From the NCBI GenBank assembly GCA_900104565.1, contig LT629952.1, positions 434,001 to 498,000 on the forward strand: a stretch of DNA of 64,000 bases, in the 5' to 3' direction. The notes beneath the pieces are model-generated. The model was not told where the DNA came from. It did not search any database and saw only the letters and a program-made list of their open reading frames with translations. A program made the position numbers and the translations under genes. This stretch comes from Ruminococcaceae bacterium Marseille-P2935. GTDB lineage: Bacteria > Bacillota > Clostridia > Oscillospirales > Ruminococcaceae. This document shows, one piece after another, positions 23,055 to 32,684 of this stretch (position 1 is the first letter of the stretch; each line of letters opens with the position of its first letter).

Positions 23055-23840
23055 TTATTTTTTGCGTTTTGAAGGTTTCTCATCATCTCTGGTTAAGTCA
23101 TAACCTATTCCAAATTTGAGGGGACCAAACTTAGATTCAACAGCAGGTGGTGCTTCTTTAAGCCGGGATGTTTTTACAAAAGGTTCAGTTTTATCTTCGT
23201 CTTCTTCATCCATTTCATAATGAAGAGAGGATTGACGGGGGGATGGTTCTTCCTGTTCTACAATTTCACCTGTAGGCTCCTGCGGCCTTGCTTCTGCAGC
23301 AACCTGCTCAGTATCTGTTTGCAATTTTTTTTCTTCGCTTTGTTCTGGCTCAGGCTGTGGCTTATTTTTCTCTTCACTTTCCTGGTATTTCGGATCTTCT
23401 TCCGGCAGCGCAGAAATCAGTTCCAAATGCTGTTTATACAATGACATCAAACGGTTTTTAAAAGATGCGACTTCCTTCTGCATTCTCCCTAAATTTAATT
23501 GTTCCCTTTCCAGCTGTCGTTTTGCACTATCTATCATTTTTTCTGATTTAACAGAAGCATCCCGTAAAATAATGTCCGCCTTATTTTTAGACTCTTTAAT
23601 TACACTATCGCCCAGCTTTTGTGCACCAAGTAATGCGGCACGCAAGCTTTCCTCATCATCACGGTATTCTTCCAATTTATCTGCTAACACTTCAAGTTTA
23701 GATTGCAGATCAGAATTTTCTTCAGTCAGCTCTTCTACCGTGCGGGAAATTTCTTCTAAAAATTGGTCAACCTCATCGGTTTTGTAGCCGCCAAAAGATT
23801 TATTAAAGGTTTTATTCCGAATTTCAACAGGCGTCAGCAT
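23055..23840 (-). CDS. divIVA: DivIVA-family cell-pole/division protein
   Basis: The 261-aa protein begins with the DivIVA membrane-curvature module (MLTPVEIRNKTFNKSFGGYKTDEVDQFLEEI), followed by coiled coil to about residue 150 and a long Glu/Pro/Gln-rich, low-complexity tail (about 150-245) ending in a basic cluster (KPSKRKK). DivIVA organises septum placement and, in sporulation, pole attachment. The tail is longer than in B. subtilis DivIVA (164 aa). It is followed by ileS and preceded by ylmH, the conserved ylm order. Confidence 0.93.
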   Translation of the reverse strand: MLTPVEIRNKTFNKSFGGYKTDEVDQFLEEISRTVEELTEENSDLQSKLEVLADKLEEYRDDEESLRAALLGAQKLGDSVIKESKNKADIILRDASVKSEKMIDSAKRQLEREQLNLGRMQKEVASFKNRLMSLYKQHLELISALPEEDPKYQESEEKNKPQPEPEQSEEKKLQTDTEQVAAEARPQEPTGEIVEQEEPSPRQSSLHYEMDEEDEDKTEPFVKTSRLKEAPPAVESKFGPLKFGIGYDLTRDDEKPSKRKK

Positions 23841-23853
23841 TCTTACAATCCCC

Positions 23854-24618
23854 CTAAATATATTTCAAACAAGAAATGGAGACCCGACCTTTTTTTGTCA
23901 CAGGTCCAATCCGCTGTAAAATGTACTTGCCATAACCACGAATAGATAGTTTATCTTCCTGCGCAACTTCGTTGGAAGGAGAATCAACTATCTCACAATT
24001 TTGCATTACTAGCCCGGATTTAATTAAATTTGAAGCCTTTTCCCTGCTAATGCCAGCCAACATAGCCACCAGTGCATCCAGCCTAGGAGAACTAATTGTA
24101 CCAGACAGTTCTTTATATTGGTGAGCCGCCGGCAGCGTAGCAGGCAGTGAAGCAGAACATTTGACTCCAACCCGTCCAACACGCTTAAGTTCTTCCAACA
24201 CTAGCTTACTGGCATTTTGATGAACAAACAGCACCGCCTGGCCCTCTTGCACAAGAATATCACCAATCAGCTCCCGCTTTATCATCAAGTTCATAAGTGC
24301 ACCCAAAAAATCCCTATGGGAAAGCTTGTCCTCTTTGCGGTAGGTTACTGTAATTGGCACGATCGGAAATGCTTCCCCCTGAGGTTGCATATAATCCGGA
24401 AAAAAGCCTAAAATAACACGTTCTGCTTCAGAAAAGCCACCCCAAAAAAGGTAATCGGTAAAATGTTTTTTTCGAATTGTCGCTAGTGCCACCATAGCTT
24501 GGCGCTCATCTAAAAAATTAGTGAATTTACAGACATTTTTATTTTGTACTGCTGCAAAAAGGTCATCTAAACGTCTTGACAGCAGTACCTCATCTTCATT
24601 AAGTTGAATCACTTCCAT
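23854..24618 (-). CDS. ylmH: YlmH S4-domain RNA-binding protein
   Basis: A 254-aa protein with the YlmH N-terminal region (AERVILGFFPDYMQPQGEAFPIVPITVTY) and a C-terminal S4 domain (SSPRLDALVAMLAGISREKASNLIKSGLVMQNCEIV). In B. subtilis YlmH acts in rescue of stalled ribosomes and lies between sepF/ylmG and divIVA. Its start overlaps the sepF stop (TAATG), indicating coupling. The ylmG gene that usually lies between is missing here. Confidence 0.92.
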   Translation of the reverse strand: MEVIQLNEDEVLLSRRLDDLFAAVQNKNVCKFTNFLDERQAMVALATIRKKHFTDYLFWGGFSEAERVILGFFPDYMQPQGEAFPIVPITVTYRKEDKLSHRDFLGALMNLMIKRELIGDILVQEGQAVLFVHQNASKLVLEELKRVGRVGVKCSASLPATLPAAHQYKELSGTISSPRLDALVAMLAGISREKASNLIKSGLVMQNCEIVDSPSNEVAQEDKLSIRGYGKYILQRIGPVTKKGRVSISCLKYI

Positions 24619-25076
24619 TAAAAGAATACGCCGTTATTTTCCAATTCGTCCAACAAATCGCCCATAATATCTACGTTGTAAGGCGTAATAATATAGGTGG
24701 AATTTGCTACACGTTTAATCTGCCCATTATTGGCATAAGCTACACCGCTTAAAAAGTCAATTAGCCGCCTGGAAACATCCTTATTGGTGGATTCCAGGTT
24801 AAGAACGACGGTGCGTTTTGCATTTAGGTGGTCTGCCACCGAACTGGCATCATCAAAACGTTCTGGCTTTACCAGCACAACCGAAAGCTGGGTGGTAGCA
24901 TGGATATTTACCACCTTATTTCCGGAACGCCTGGGAGCAGGTTCCGAATAGGACGGAGCTTGAGGGGGCTCTTCCTGCTGTTGTTGATTGGAGGTGATGT
25001 AATCCTCCTCTTCATCTTCATACATTTCGTCTTCAGGAATTCCGATCAAGTTTTTAAACTTATCCACGATACTCAT
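24618..25076 (-). CDS. sepF: Cell division protein SepF
   Basis: A 152-aa protein starting MSIVDKFKNLIGI (membrane-binding amphipathic N-terminus) with an acidic, Gln/Pro-rich linker and the C-terminal SepF domain (VVLVKPERFDDASSVADHLNAKRTVVLNL...DFLSGVAYA). It anchors FtsZ rings to the membrane. The ATG at 25076 is chosen for its GGAG nine bases upstream and family fit, though the frame is open to 25169. Confidence 0.95.
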   Translation of the reverse strand: MSIVDKFKNLIGIPEDEMYEDEEEDYITSNQQQQEEPPQAPSYSEPAPRRSGNKVVNIHATTQLSVVLVKPERFDDASSVADHLNAKRTVVLNLESTNKDVSRRLIDFLSGVAYANNGQIKRVANSTYIITPYNVDIMGDLLDELENNGVFF

Positions 25077-25098
25077 AAAACAAAACTCCTTATACTTA

Positions 25099-25812
25099 TC
25101 ATACTCTTTGCCCAAAGATTGCACTGCCCAGTCGAATAATATTACTGCCGTACTGAATGGCACTTGCATAATCGCCAGACATGCCCATCGATAAAAAACT
25201 CATAGATATATTATCTAATTTTTTGCTACTAATGTCAATAAACAGTTCCTGCATCTGGGAAAAATAATGCCCATTCTCCATGCTTTCTGTCGGTTTTGGA
25301 GGAATTGCCATTAGTCCCTTCACTTTAATATTTGGAAAGGAAGACAATTGACAAAGCAGTTCTTCTAATTCTTCGGGGAATATTCCTGCTTTGCTGGCCT
25401 CTTTGCCAATATTCACTTCAACCAGAATATCCATCACTTTGCCAATTTCCCTGCAGCGTTTGTCAATTTCTGCTGCCAGTTTTATCGAATCCACCGAATG
25501 GATCATAGACACCTTGTCGACAATATATTTGACTTTATTTGTCTGCAGATGGCCAATAAAATGAATTTGACAATTTTCTTTCTGGTAAAATGGGTATTTT
25601 TCCTGCAGTTCCTGTACCCGATTTTCCCCTAAAAGCGTAATTCCCCAACCAAGGGCCTGGTTGACAATTTGTGGCGGAATGGTTTTGGTCACTGCCATAA
25701 TAGCAACCTCCCCAGGTTTACGGCCATATTCTTTTTCTAAAGCAGTTACCTGTGCCCGAATTTTATTAAGGCGTTCCATCAATATAGGATTACCGAATTG
25801 GTTTTCCGTCAT
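25099..25812 (-). CDS. yggS: YggS/YlmE-family PLP homeostasis protein
   Basis: The 237-aa protein carries the alanine-racemase-like fold with the PLP lysine in IMAVTKTI, the GENRVQE motif, IHFIGHLQTNK, and SMGMSGDY/A near the end. It binds pyridoxal phosphate and keeps its level balanced. The ATG at 25812 (MTENQFGNPIL) has GGAAGGG upstream and overlaps the preceding gene by 23 bases; the longer frame to 25899 lies wholly inside that gene. The position between the HlyD-like gene and sepF matches ylmE-ylmF order. Confidence 0.94.
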   Translation of the reverse strand: MTENQFGNPILMERLNKIRAQVTALEKEYGRKPGEVAIMAVTKTIPPQIVNQALGWGITLLGENRVQELQEKYPFYQKENCQIHFIGHLQTNKVKYIVDKVSMIHSVDSIKLAAEIDKRCREIGKVMDILVEVNIGKEASKAGIFPEELEELLCQLSSFPNIKVKGLMAIPPKPTESMENGHYFSQMQELFIDISSKKLDNISMSFLSMGMSGDYASAIQYGSNIIRLGSAIFGQRV

Positions 25813-27013
25813 ATAGCTCAGTCCCTTCCACAATGACCTGATCAAACTGCTCAATGGTTGTCTGATCTTCCATATAACTGGAACACAGCACATACCCAAC
25901 TTCTTCCCGAATTACTGAAATGGGCCGGAAAGAAATTTGATAGCCGTCATCAATATATACACCCATCTGATTATCTAAATAACGAATTGCTTTAGAGTTC
26001 ACTTTTAAACCTGTATAGGATTTAAATTTAATTTCGGCTGGATTGTTACGGATGTTCATTAATTCAGGAGAAATATAAGTGCACTGAAAAATAACGATCC
26101 GGTTTGCTTCCTCTTCCTCGCCAATTTTTGTATAAACTGTTGCGTCAATTGCGTCCATACCATAAACACCAAAAGATATAGTTACCGCAAGACCATTTCG
26201 GAATTTGGCTGCATCTTCTTTGGTCATTAATGCAGCATAATACCAGTGGTGGTCATTCATAATTTTACCTACTGCATCCTGGTTAATGACCGGCTGGCGG
26301 TTGAGCAGATCAACATAATCTGAGACAGAAAAATCAGCCATGTTTTTGGGGCTGATAACATCTTCAAATCCATCTACAGACCGTATAAAATACCCTTGGG
26401 ATGGAGAAGAAATCGTTGGGTATTCCCCGCCAATTTTTGCAGAAAGTTGCTCTTTACGGTCGTTTAAAATGGCAATACGGTCTTCAAAATTCTCAATTTT
26501 ACCAGTAGAAAGCTGCTTTTTATTCAGCAGATTTAAAATCTGATTGGTCGTTTCATCCATTCCTGCAACTGCCCCGGAAGAATAAATTTTCACCAGCTTG
26601 CCCAATTGTTCATTCAGTTGACGATTAATGGAATCACTGTAGATAAAATAATCCGTATTTCGGTTTTGCAAGGACGTAAGGGCAGCAATCTCCTGGTTCA
26701 CTTCTTCCAGTTCTTGTGCATCCCGTATCTCCTGTTCGCTATTATAAAGAGTAGCCAGTGGCATTCCGGCGCGCACCTTGGTTCCGTCATCATATTGGTA
26801 ACTGATCGAACTGGAGTTCCGGGTTTGGTCAATCACTGTTTCATCCCGAATGACTACGCCCTGGGTTTTAACAGAATCAGCTACCGTATAGCTGTAAACT
26901 GTTTCAGTGGTATAAGGGGAATAAAAATACCGGTAGGCCTGATAACCGGCATAAACAATTAAAAATAAAACGATGAGCCCAATTAAGATCGTCCCAAAAA
27001 TATTCTTTTTCAT
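25790..27013 (-). CDS. HlyD-like single-anchor membrane protein of the ylm cluster
   Basis: A 407-aa protein with one N-terminal membrane helix (GTILIGLIVLFLIVYAGYQAY, about 7-27), a long extracytoplasmic part with coiled-coil stretches (about 110-180), and lipoyl/beta-barrel-like halves around them (VKTQGVVIRDETVI ... SPSQGYFIRSVDGFEDVI). It resembles HlyD-family adaptors and sits where clostridial ylm clusters carry such a gene upstream of yggS-sepF. No transporter is adjacent, so an export role is doubtful; a cell-envelope or division role is suggested by context only. Confidence 0.75.
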   Translation of the reverse strand: MKKNIFGTILIGLIVLFLIVYAGYQAYRYFYSPYTTETVYSYTVADSVKTQGVVIRDETVIDQTRNSSSISYQYDDGTKVRAGMPLATLYNSEQEIRDAQELEEVNQEIAALTSLQNRNTDYFIYSDSINRQLNEQLGKLVKIYSSGAVAGMDETTNQILNLLNKKQLSTGKIENFEDRIAILNDRKEQLSAKIGGEYPTISSPSQGYFIRSVDGFEDVISPKNMADFSVSDYVDLLNRQPVINQDAVGKIMNDHHWYYAALMTKEDAAKFRNGLAVTISFGVYGMDAIDATVYTKIGEEEEANRIVIFQCTYISPELMNIRNNPAEIKFKSYTGLKVNSKAIRYLDNQMGVYIDDGYQISFRPISVIREEVGYVLCSSYMEDQTTIEQFDQVIVEGTELYDGKPIR

Positions 27014-27078
27014 CTGATATCTCCACAGTCACATGTAAGCTACGCACAAGCCAGCGATTTAATCTTTTGTAAAGTATA

Positions 27079-28023
27079 TCATACAATTCCGCTGTTTTCC
27101 AGAAAATTTCCAGCCTTCAACAAAACTGTTTCGTAATTTGGCAAAAGGTCTGGAAAAATCCAGTGTATTTCTTTGTTCCGTCGAAACCAGGTTAACTGCC
27201 GCTTGGCGTAGCGGCGGCTTTCTTGCTTAATATGTTCGGTACACTCGGTTAAGGTCCTCAGCCCGTTAAAATAATCTTCTAATTCCTTATAACCAATAGC
27301 CTGGTAGGCTGTTGGGGAAGGGCTGGATTCTCTCAGCAGCTTCGCCTCTTCCAAAAGCCCCTGCTCTAACATCATATCCACCCGACGGTTGATTCTGTCA
27401 TAAAGCAGTGACCTGTCGGAATAATTCAATCCGATGATACAGCTGTGATAGGGGGAAGGAATTAGCCTGGAGTTTTTTTGATGTTCACTCATGGGAATAC
27501 CGGTTGTATAGTAAACCTCAAGAGCACGCATAACCCTACCCAGGTTATTTGGGTGCAGCTTTGCCCCCAGGGCAGGGTCCACCTGCTTTAGTTCTTCCAG
27601 CAAGGCTTCCTTTCCCTCTGCCGCGGCCCTCTCCTCCAGCTTTTTGCGGATATTCGGGTCACTTGTAATTTCAGAAAAATCGATATGATTTAAAATGGCA
27701 TCTATATATAACCCGGTACCGCCGGCAAGGATGGGCAGCTTTCCTCTACGATAAATCTTTTCGATTGCTTCTTCAGCCGCACGTTTATAATTAGCTACAC
27801 TAAAACTGTCGCCTGGCTCGCAGATATCAATCAGATGGTGGGGTATGCCCTGCCGCTCAAGAAGATCAGGCTTTGCTGTACCAATATTCATAGTGCGGTA
27901 AATCTGCATGGAATCTGCCGAAACCACTTCTCCGTTATATTGCAGCGCCAAATCCACCGCCAATTTTGTTTTACCACTGGCAGTTGGCCCAACAATTGCT
28001 AAAAGAGGAATTTTTTTTTCCAT
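27079..28023 (-). CDS. miaA: tRNA dimethylallyltransferase
   Basis: A 314-aa enzyme with the P-loop GPTASGKT (about 12-19), the SADSMQIYR substrate motif, GTAKP, GGTGLYIDA and the C-terminal RRYAKRQLTWFR signature. It transfers a dimethylallyl group to A37 of tRNAs reading U-initial codons, the substrate for MiaB encoded in the same cluster. It starts immediately after mutL ends, giving the mutS-mutL-miaA order. Confidence 0.97.
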   Translation of the reverse strand: MEKKIPLLAIVGPTASGKTKLAVDLALQYNGEVVSADSMQIYRTMNIGTAKPDLLERQGIPHHLIDICEPGDSFSVANYKRAAEEAIEKIYRRGKLPILAGGTGLYIDAILNHIDFSEITSDPNIRKKLEERAAAEGKEALLEELKQVDPALGAKLHPNNLGRVMRALEVYYTTGIPMSEHQKNSRLIPSPYHSCIIGLNYSDRSLLYDRINRRVDMMLEQGLLEEAKLLRESSPSPTAYQAIGYKELEDYFNGLRTLTECTEHIKQESRRYAKRQLTWFRRNKEIHWIFPDLLPNYETVLLKAGNFLENSGIV

Positions 28024-29997
28024 CTATTGTATCCTTCCAAACATCTTTTCTAGATCATGTTTTGACAACACGGCACAAATCGGTCGGCCATGGGGACAGT
28101 GCTTTAATTCCGGCTGTTCAGCCAACAGCTGCAAAATTTTTTCCAACTCAATTGTATGGCTTTTATCGTGCGCTTTTATTGCAGACCTGCATGCCACCGA
28201 ATGATAAAGCTGGTCCATAAATTCAGGGGTAATATCCTGATGCAGCCTAGCCAGTTTATGTGCAATTTCTGCAATCGTCTGCGCCGCATCATGCTGGTTA
28301 AGGTGTATTGGAACCTCGCGAATCAGTACTGTTCCGCTGCCAAAATCTTCAACACGAAAACCAACCTGTTCCACCGCGTCAAGATGTTCCAGTAAAGCGC
28401 CATAATCCTCTTTTGCCAGTGCAGTGGTTACCGGCTGCAGTAAAAGCTGTCTCACATTTTCAGCATGTTCTTTTTTTAACTGCTCATAAATAAGCCGTTC
28501 ATGGGCCGCATGCTTATCAATTAATAGCATCTCGTCGCCTTGCTGGGCAACAATATAAGTATCAAACAGTTCGCCAACCACCTGCGCCTTTTCTACCTCA
28601 TTGTTCAAAGCATCCTCACTCATTGGCATAGCAGGTTTTATAACCTCTGGCAGAACCGTAGTTTCAACCGGTTTGCTTACACGTATTGTCTCAGGATCCA
28701 CGACAGAAATATCAATATTAACAGCAGGCTGCTTTTTTACAACAGGAGGGGCATAAATCGAGTCAGCTGCCGAATAACTCCGTTTCGTTTCTGGCTGATA
28801 TATTGTTTGAGAAGAAGAAAAACACAGTTCCCGTTGGCTTCCAATTTTCTTCACCGGTTCATTATTATGATCAGATTCATAACCCTTTACTAAATTCCGG
28901 TATGCGGTAGCAGAAATTTTTTGCGGCTGAACCTGTGGAGTTTTTTCGAGTATAAAAGGATTTATTTTTGCAAAATGCTCTTTTGGCAAGGAAATATCAA
29001 CGCCACGGTCAAAAGTAAGCAAGGCGTTTTTACATCCATGGTATACTACATCAAAAATTCCCCGTTCATCTGCAAACTTTACCTCCAGCTTGGCAGGGTG
29101 AACATTGACATCTACTAAACTCCAGTCAATCTGAATATTTAAAACACCATATGGAAACTTTCCTACCATAACGTAGCCCTTAAAAGCCTCTTCCATAGCT
29201 GCCATAGCTGTTTTGGACCGCACAAAACGGTGGTTGACAAAAAAGTTTTGCAACGTGCGGTTGGGCCTTGCTGCCTGGGGCCTGCAGATATAACCGCTGA
29301 CCTGCAGGATGCCAGACTGATAAGCAACCGGAATCATATTGGAGGATACCTCTCGCCCATAAACTTGAAAAATAGCTCCGAGGAGGTCATTATCCCCTGC
29401 TGTTTGCAGTTTTAACTGGCCATCACGAAAAAAGCGAAAAGCAATTTCTGGGTGAGAAAGCGCCATTTTATCGACTATGGACGCAACTGCATTTCCTTCG
29501 GTAACGTCCTTTTTTAAAAACTTCATTCTAGCTGGAGTATTATAAAAAATGTCTCGCACAATGATCGTAGTCCCCTTAGGGCAGCCCGCTTCTTCAAAAA
29601 TCACCTGGTCTCCGCCTTCAATACCATACCGGGTCCCGGTTTCTTCTTCCTCAGCACAGGTAAGAAGCTCCACTTTGCAGGTTGCCGCAACGGCAGCAAG
29701 GGCCTCCCCCCGAAACCCAAGGGTGGCTATTTCCGAAAGGTCTTCAGCCCCACGAACCTTACTAGTGGCATGACGCAAAAACGCTTTGGGAACATCTTCT
29801 CCTGAAATACCACAGCCATCATCTGTCACCCTAAGATAGGTGACCCCACCATTTTTAATTTCTATTGTAATTTGTTTTGCACCGGCGTCAATCGAATTTT
29901 CTACCAGTTCTTTCACGACAGACGCCGGACGATCTACTACTTCACCTGCGGCAATTAATTCAGCCACATGCCGCTCTAAAACATTAATTTTTGCCAT
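28024..29997 (-). CDS. mutL: DNA mismatch repair protein MutL
   Basis: A 657-aa protein with the GHKL ATPase motifs ENSIDAGA, DDGCGI and TLGFRGEAL in the first 100 residues, the transducer domain to about 330, a variable linker and a C-terminal dimerisation/nicking domain with LLIDKHAAHERLIYEQL (the DQHA-type endonuclease motif, with Lys for Gln) and CPHGRP near the end. Bacteria lacking MutH use MutL as the nicking enzyme. It lies between mutS and miaA. Confidence 0.97.
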   Translation of the reverse strand: MAKINVLERHVAELIAAGEVVDRPASVVKELVENSIDAGAKQITIEIKNGGVTYLRVTDDGCGISGEDVPKAFLRHATSKVRGAEDLSEIATLGFRGEALAAVAATCKVELLTCAEEEETGTRYGIEGGDQVIFEEAGCPKGTTIIVRDIFYNTPARMKFLKKDVTEGNAVASIVDKMALSHPEIAFRFFRDGQLKLQTAGDNDLLGAIFQVYGREVSSNMIPVAYQSGILQVSGYICRPQAARPNRTLQNFFVNHRFVRSKTAMAAMEEAFKGYVMVGKFPYGVLNIQIDWSLVDVNVHPAKLEVKFADERGIFDVVYHGCKNALLTFDRGVDISLPKEHFAKINPFILEKTPQVQPQKISATAYRNLVKGYESDHNNEPVKKIGSQRELCFSSSQTIYQPETKRSYSAADSIYAPPVVKKQPAVNIDISVVDPETIRVSKPVETTVLPEVIKPAMPMSEDALNNEVEKAQVVGELFDTYIVAQQGDEMLLIDKHAAHERLIYEQLKKEHAENVRQLLLQPVTTALAKEDYGALLEHLDAVEQVGFRVEDFGSGTVLIREVPIHLNQHDAAQTIAEIAHKLARLHQDITPEFMDQLYHSVACRSAIKAHDKSHTIELEKILQLLAEQPELKHCPHGRPICAVLSKHDLEKMFGRIQ

Positions 29998-30018
29998 AGC
30001 CGGCGTCTCCTTCTTTAT

Positions 30019-32646
30019 TTATTGCACAAGTTGCTTTAGCTCATAAATCAGGTTAAGTGCCTCTAACGGGGTCAATGTATTAACATCAAGATTCTTCAGC
30101 CTTTCACTGACCGCGCTTTGCTTCATAATACCAAATGTTATCTGCTCCTCTTGAGCGGCATCAATCTTTTTATGGCGTCCAGTCGGTCCTAACGATGTTT
30201 GCTGTCCTGATTCGAGTTCTTTTAAAATCTGATGTGCCCTTTTAATTACCCGGTCTGGAATTCCGGCCAGCTTCGACACCTCAATGCCGTAACTGTCGTC
30301 CGCTCCCCCGGAAATAATCCTACGCAGGAATATAATATCGTCCCCACGTTTTTTTACCGCTATATTATAATTTTTCACTGCAGGAATTTGCTCTTCCAAT
30401 TCGGTCAGCTCATGATAATGGGTAGCAAACAAGGTTTTGGCGCCCAGCTGTTTTTTATCGGCAATATATTCAATGACTGCGCGTGCTATGCTCATACCGT
30501 CATAGGTTGAAGTTCCCCTGCCGATTTCGTCTAAAATAAGCAGGCTTTGAGCAGTTGCATTTTTTAAAATATACGAAACTTCGCTCATTTCCACCATGAA
30601 GGTGGACTGCCCGGCAGACAGATCATCCGACGCACCCACCCTGGTATAAATACCGTCAACAACACCTATTGTTGCCTCCTTTGCCGGCACGAAGGAGCCT
30701 ATTTGAGCCATTAGGGTAATCAGTGCGACCTGGCGCATATAGGTTGATTTACCCGCCATATTTGGGCCGGTAATAATCGCAATTTGTTCATTTTTATTGT
30801 CGAGCTTGGTGTCGTTTGAAACAAAAGGCATACCGCCCAACAAAGTCTCCACAACCGGGTGGCGGCCGTCCTTAATAAAAATACGATCCGAAAGGTTAAC
30901 GGTAGGGCAGCAATAATGATTGGTAACGGCCACCTGGGCAAAGGAACAGTAGACATCTAACGACGCCACTGCGTTGGCAGTAGTCTGAATTCGATGCAGC
31001 TGGGCCGCAACCTGTTGACGAACCTGCTCAAAAAGCTCAGCTTCTATTGTAAGAATCTGCTCGTGAGCGGTCATAATCTTTTCTTCCAAATCTTTCAGTT
31101 CCTGCGTAATGTAGCGCTCACAGTTAGCCAATGTCTGTTTGCGGATATAGTGCTGCGGCACTAAGTCCTGATAGGATTTCGTAACCTCTATATAATAGCC
31201 AAATACCCGGTTATAACCTATTTTTAAGTTTTTTATACCGGTTGTTTCTTTTTCTTTGGCCTCTACCGCGGCCATCACGCTTTTGGTATTATGTACAATG
31301 TTGCGCAATTCATCTAATTCCTGATGAAAACCCTCTTGAATCACTCCCCCATCTTTCACGGCAACGGGAGGATTTTCACAGATCGCCTCAGCTATGAGCT
31401 GCTTCACATCTCTAAGCTCATCAATCTGCCGATAAATCTCGCTTAAGTTTTGAGAAGTCATACTCTTTAAATTTTCTTTTATTTCTGGCAGCCTTGCAAT
31501 GGTAGCTTCCAACGATTTTAGTTCCCTGGGTTGTGCATTTCCATAAACAATTTTGGTCATCAGCCGTTCCAAATCGTAAACATTTCCAAGGCTTTCAATC
31601 AGCCCTGCACGCAAAATAGTCTGTTCTGTCAGTTCTGTTACGGCAGCCAGCCGTTTGGTAATAGCAGCAACATTCATTAAAGGCTGCTCCAGCCAGGTGC
31701 GAATCAGTCTTTTGCCCATGGCTGTTTTGGTTTTGTCCAGCACCCAAAGCAGTGAACCCCGTTTTTCACGGTTGCGAAGGGTTTCGGTAAGCTCCAGGTT
31801 TCTTCTGGCGACAAGGTCCAAGTTCATAAATTGCCGCTCGCTGTAATAACTAAGCGACTGAATACGTTCCATTCCTACTTTTTGAGTTTCTCCCAGGTAA
31901 CTGAGCAGTGCACCTAGGGCAGCAACCGCCAACGGTTTATCTACCAGCCCCAAATCTTCCAGCGCTGGTTTATTAAACTGCGCTAAAATACGGTTAACGC
32001 AGTAATTGTATTCAAAATTATTGTCATCTAACAAATCAGCCGAACAGGTTAACTTTGTTTTTATAAATTCGGCGATATCTTTTTCATGTAAAAATTCAGA
32101 GTTAAAGATAATTTCACTGGGATAAAACCTGCCCAGCTCATTTTTCAGTTTGTTATTGTCCTTCTGTTCACAATGAAGCTCAGTCAGATGGACTTCCCCT
32201 GTTGAAATATCGCAGAATACTACGCCATAATTAAAATCCTGCTTCATTAAACAACAGATATAATTATGTTCCCCTTCTTCCAAAAGGTTGGACTCAATCA
32301 ATGTTCCGGGTGTAACGACACGAATAACCTCCCGTTTTACCACCCCTTTTGCAGTTGCCGGGTTTTCTACCTGCTCACAGATTGCTACTTTGTATCCTTT
32401 CTTTATTAATCGGGCAATATAAGCTTCACAACTGTGATACGGTACCCCGCACATGGGCGCACGCTCTTCCTGGCCGCAGTCGCGGCCGGTCAGAGTGAGT
32501 TCAAGTTCTTTTGATGCCGTGATGGCATCATCATAAAACATCTCATAAAAATCCCCAAGGCGGAAAAACAGGATGTGTTCCTTATGCTGGTTTTTGATGG
32601 CAAAATATTGCTGCATCATGGGCGATAGGTTGGTTTGGTCAATCAC
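30019..32646 (-). CDS. mutS: DNA mismatch repair protein MutS
   Basis: An 875-aa MutS1 protein: N-terminal mismatch-reading FYEMF motif (FFRLGDFYEMF, about 29), connector and clamp domains, and ATPase with Walker A GPNMAGKST (about 625) and DEIGRGTST. The GTG at 32646 (MIDQTNLSP) is the start, with AGGAGG eight bases upstream. A short C-terminal extension ends in the beta-clamp/dimer region. Followed 21 bases later by mutL. Confidence 0.97.
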   Translation of the reverse strand: MIDQTNLSPMMQQYFAIKNQHKEHILFFRLGDFYEMFYDDAITASKELELTLTGRDCGQEERAPMCGVPYHSCEAYIARLIKKGYKVAICEQVENPATAKGVVKREVIRVVTPGTLIESNLLEEGEHNYICCLMKQDFNYGVVFCDISTGEVHLTELHCEQKDNNKLKNELGRFYPSEIIFNSEFLHEKDIAEFIKTKLTCSADLLDDNNFEYNYCVNRILAQFNKPALEDLGLVDKPLAVAALGALLSYLGETQKVGMERIQSLSYYSERQFMNLDLVARRNLELTETLRNREKRGSLLWVLDKTKTAMGKRLIRTWLEQPLMNVAAITKRLAAVTELTEQTILRAGLIESLGNVYDLERLMTKIVYGNAQPRELKSLEATIARLPEIKENLKSMTSQNLSEIYRQIDELRDVKQLIAEAICENPPVAVKDGGVIQEGFHQELDELRNIVHNTKSVMAAVEAKEKETTGIKNLKIGYNRVFGYYIEVTKSYQDLVPQHYIRKQTLANCERYITQELKDLEEKIMTAHEQILTIEAELFEQVRQQVAAQLHRIQTTANAVASLDVYCSFAQVAVTNHYCCPTVNLSDRIFIKDGRHPVVETLLGGMPFVSNDTKLDNKNEQIAIITGPNMAGKSTYMRQVALITLMAQIGSFVPAKEATIGVVDGIYTRVGASDDLSAGQSTFMVEMSEVSYILKNATAQSLLILDEIGRGTSTYDGMSIARAVIEYIADKKQLGAKTLFATHYHELTELEEQIPAVKNYNIAVKKRGDDIIFLRRIISGGADDSYGIEVSKLAGIPDRVIKRAHQILKELESGQQTSLGPTGRHKKIDAAQEEQITFGIMKQSAVSERLKNLDVNTLTPLEALNLIYELKQLVQ

Positions 32647-32684
32647 TGTTTTTTCCTCCTTGAAGATACTGAAAATCAGGTCGG

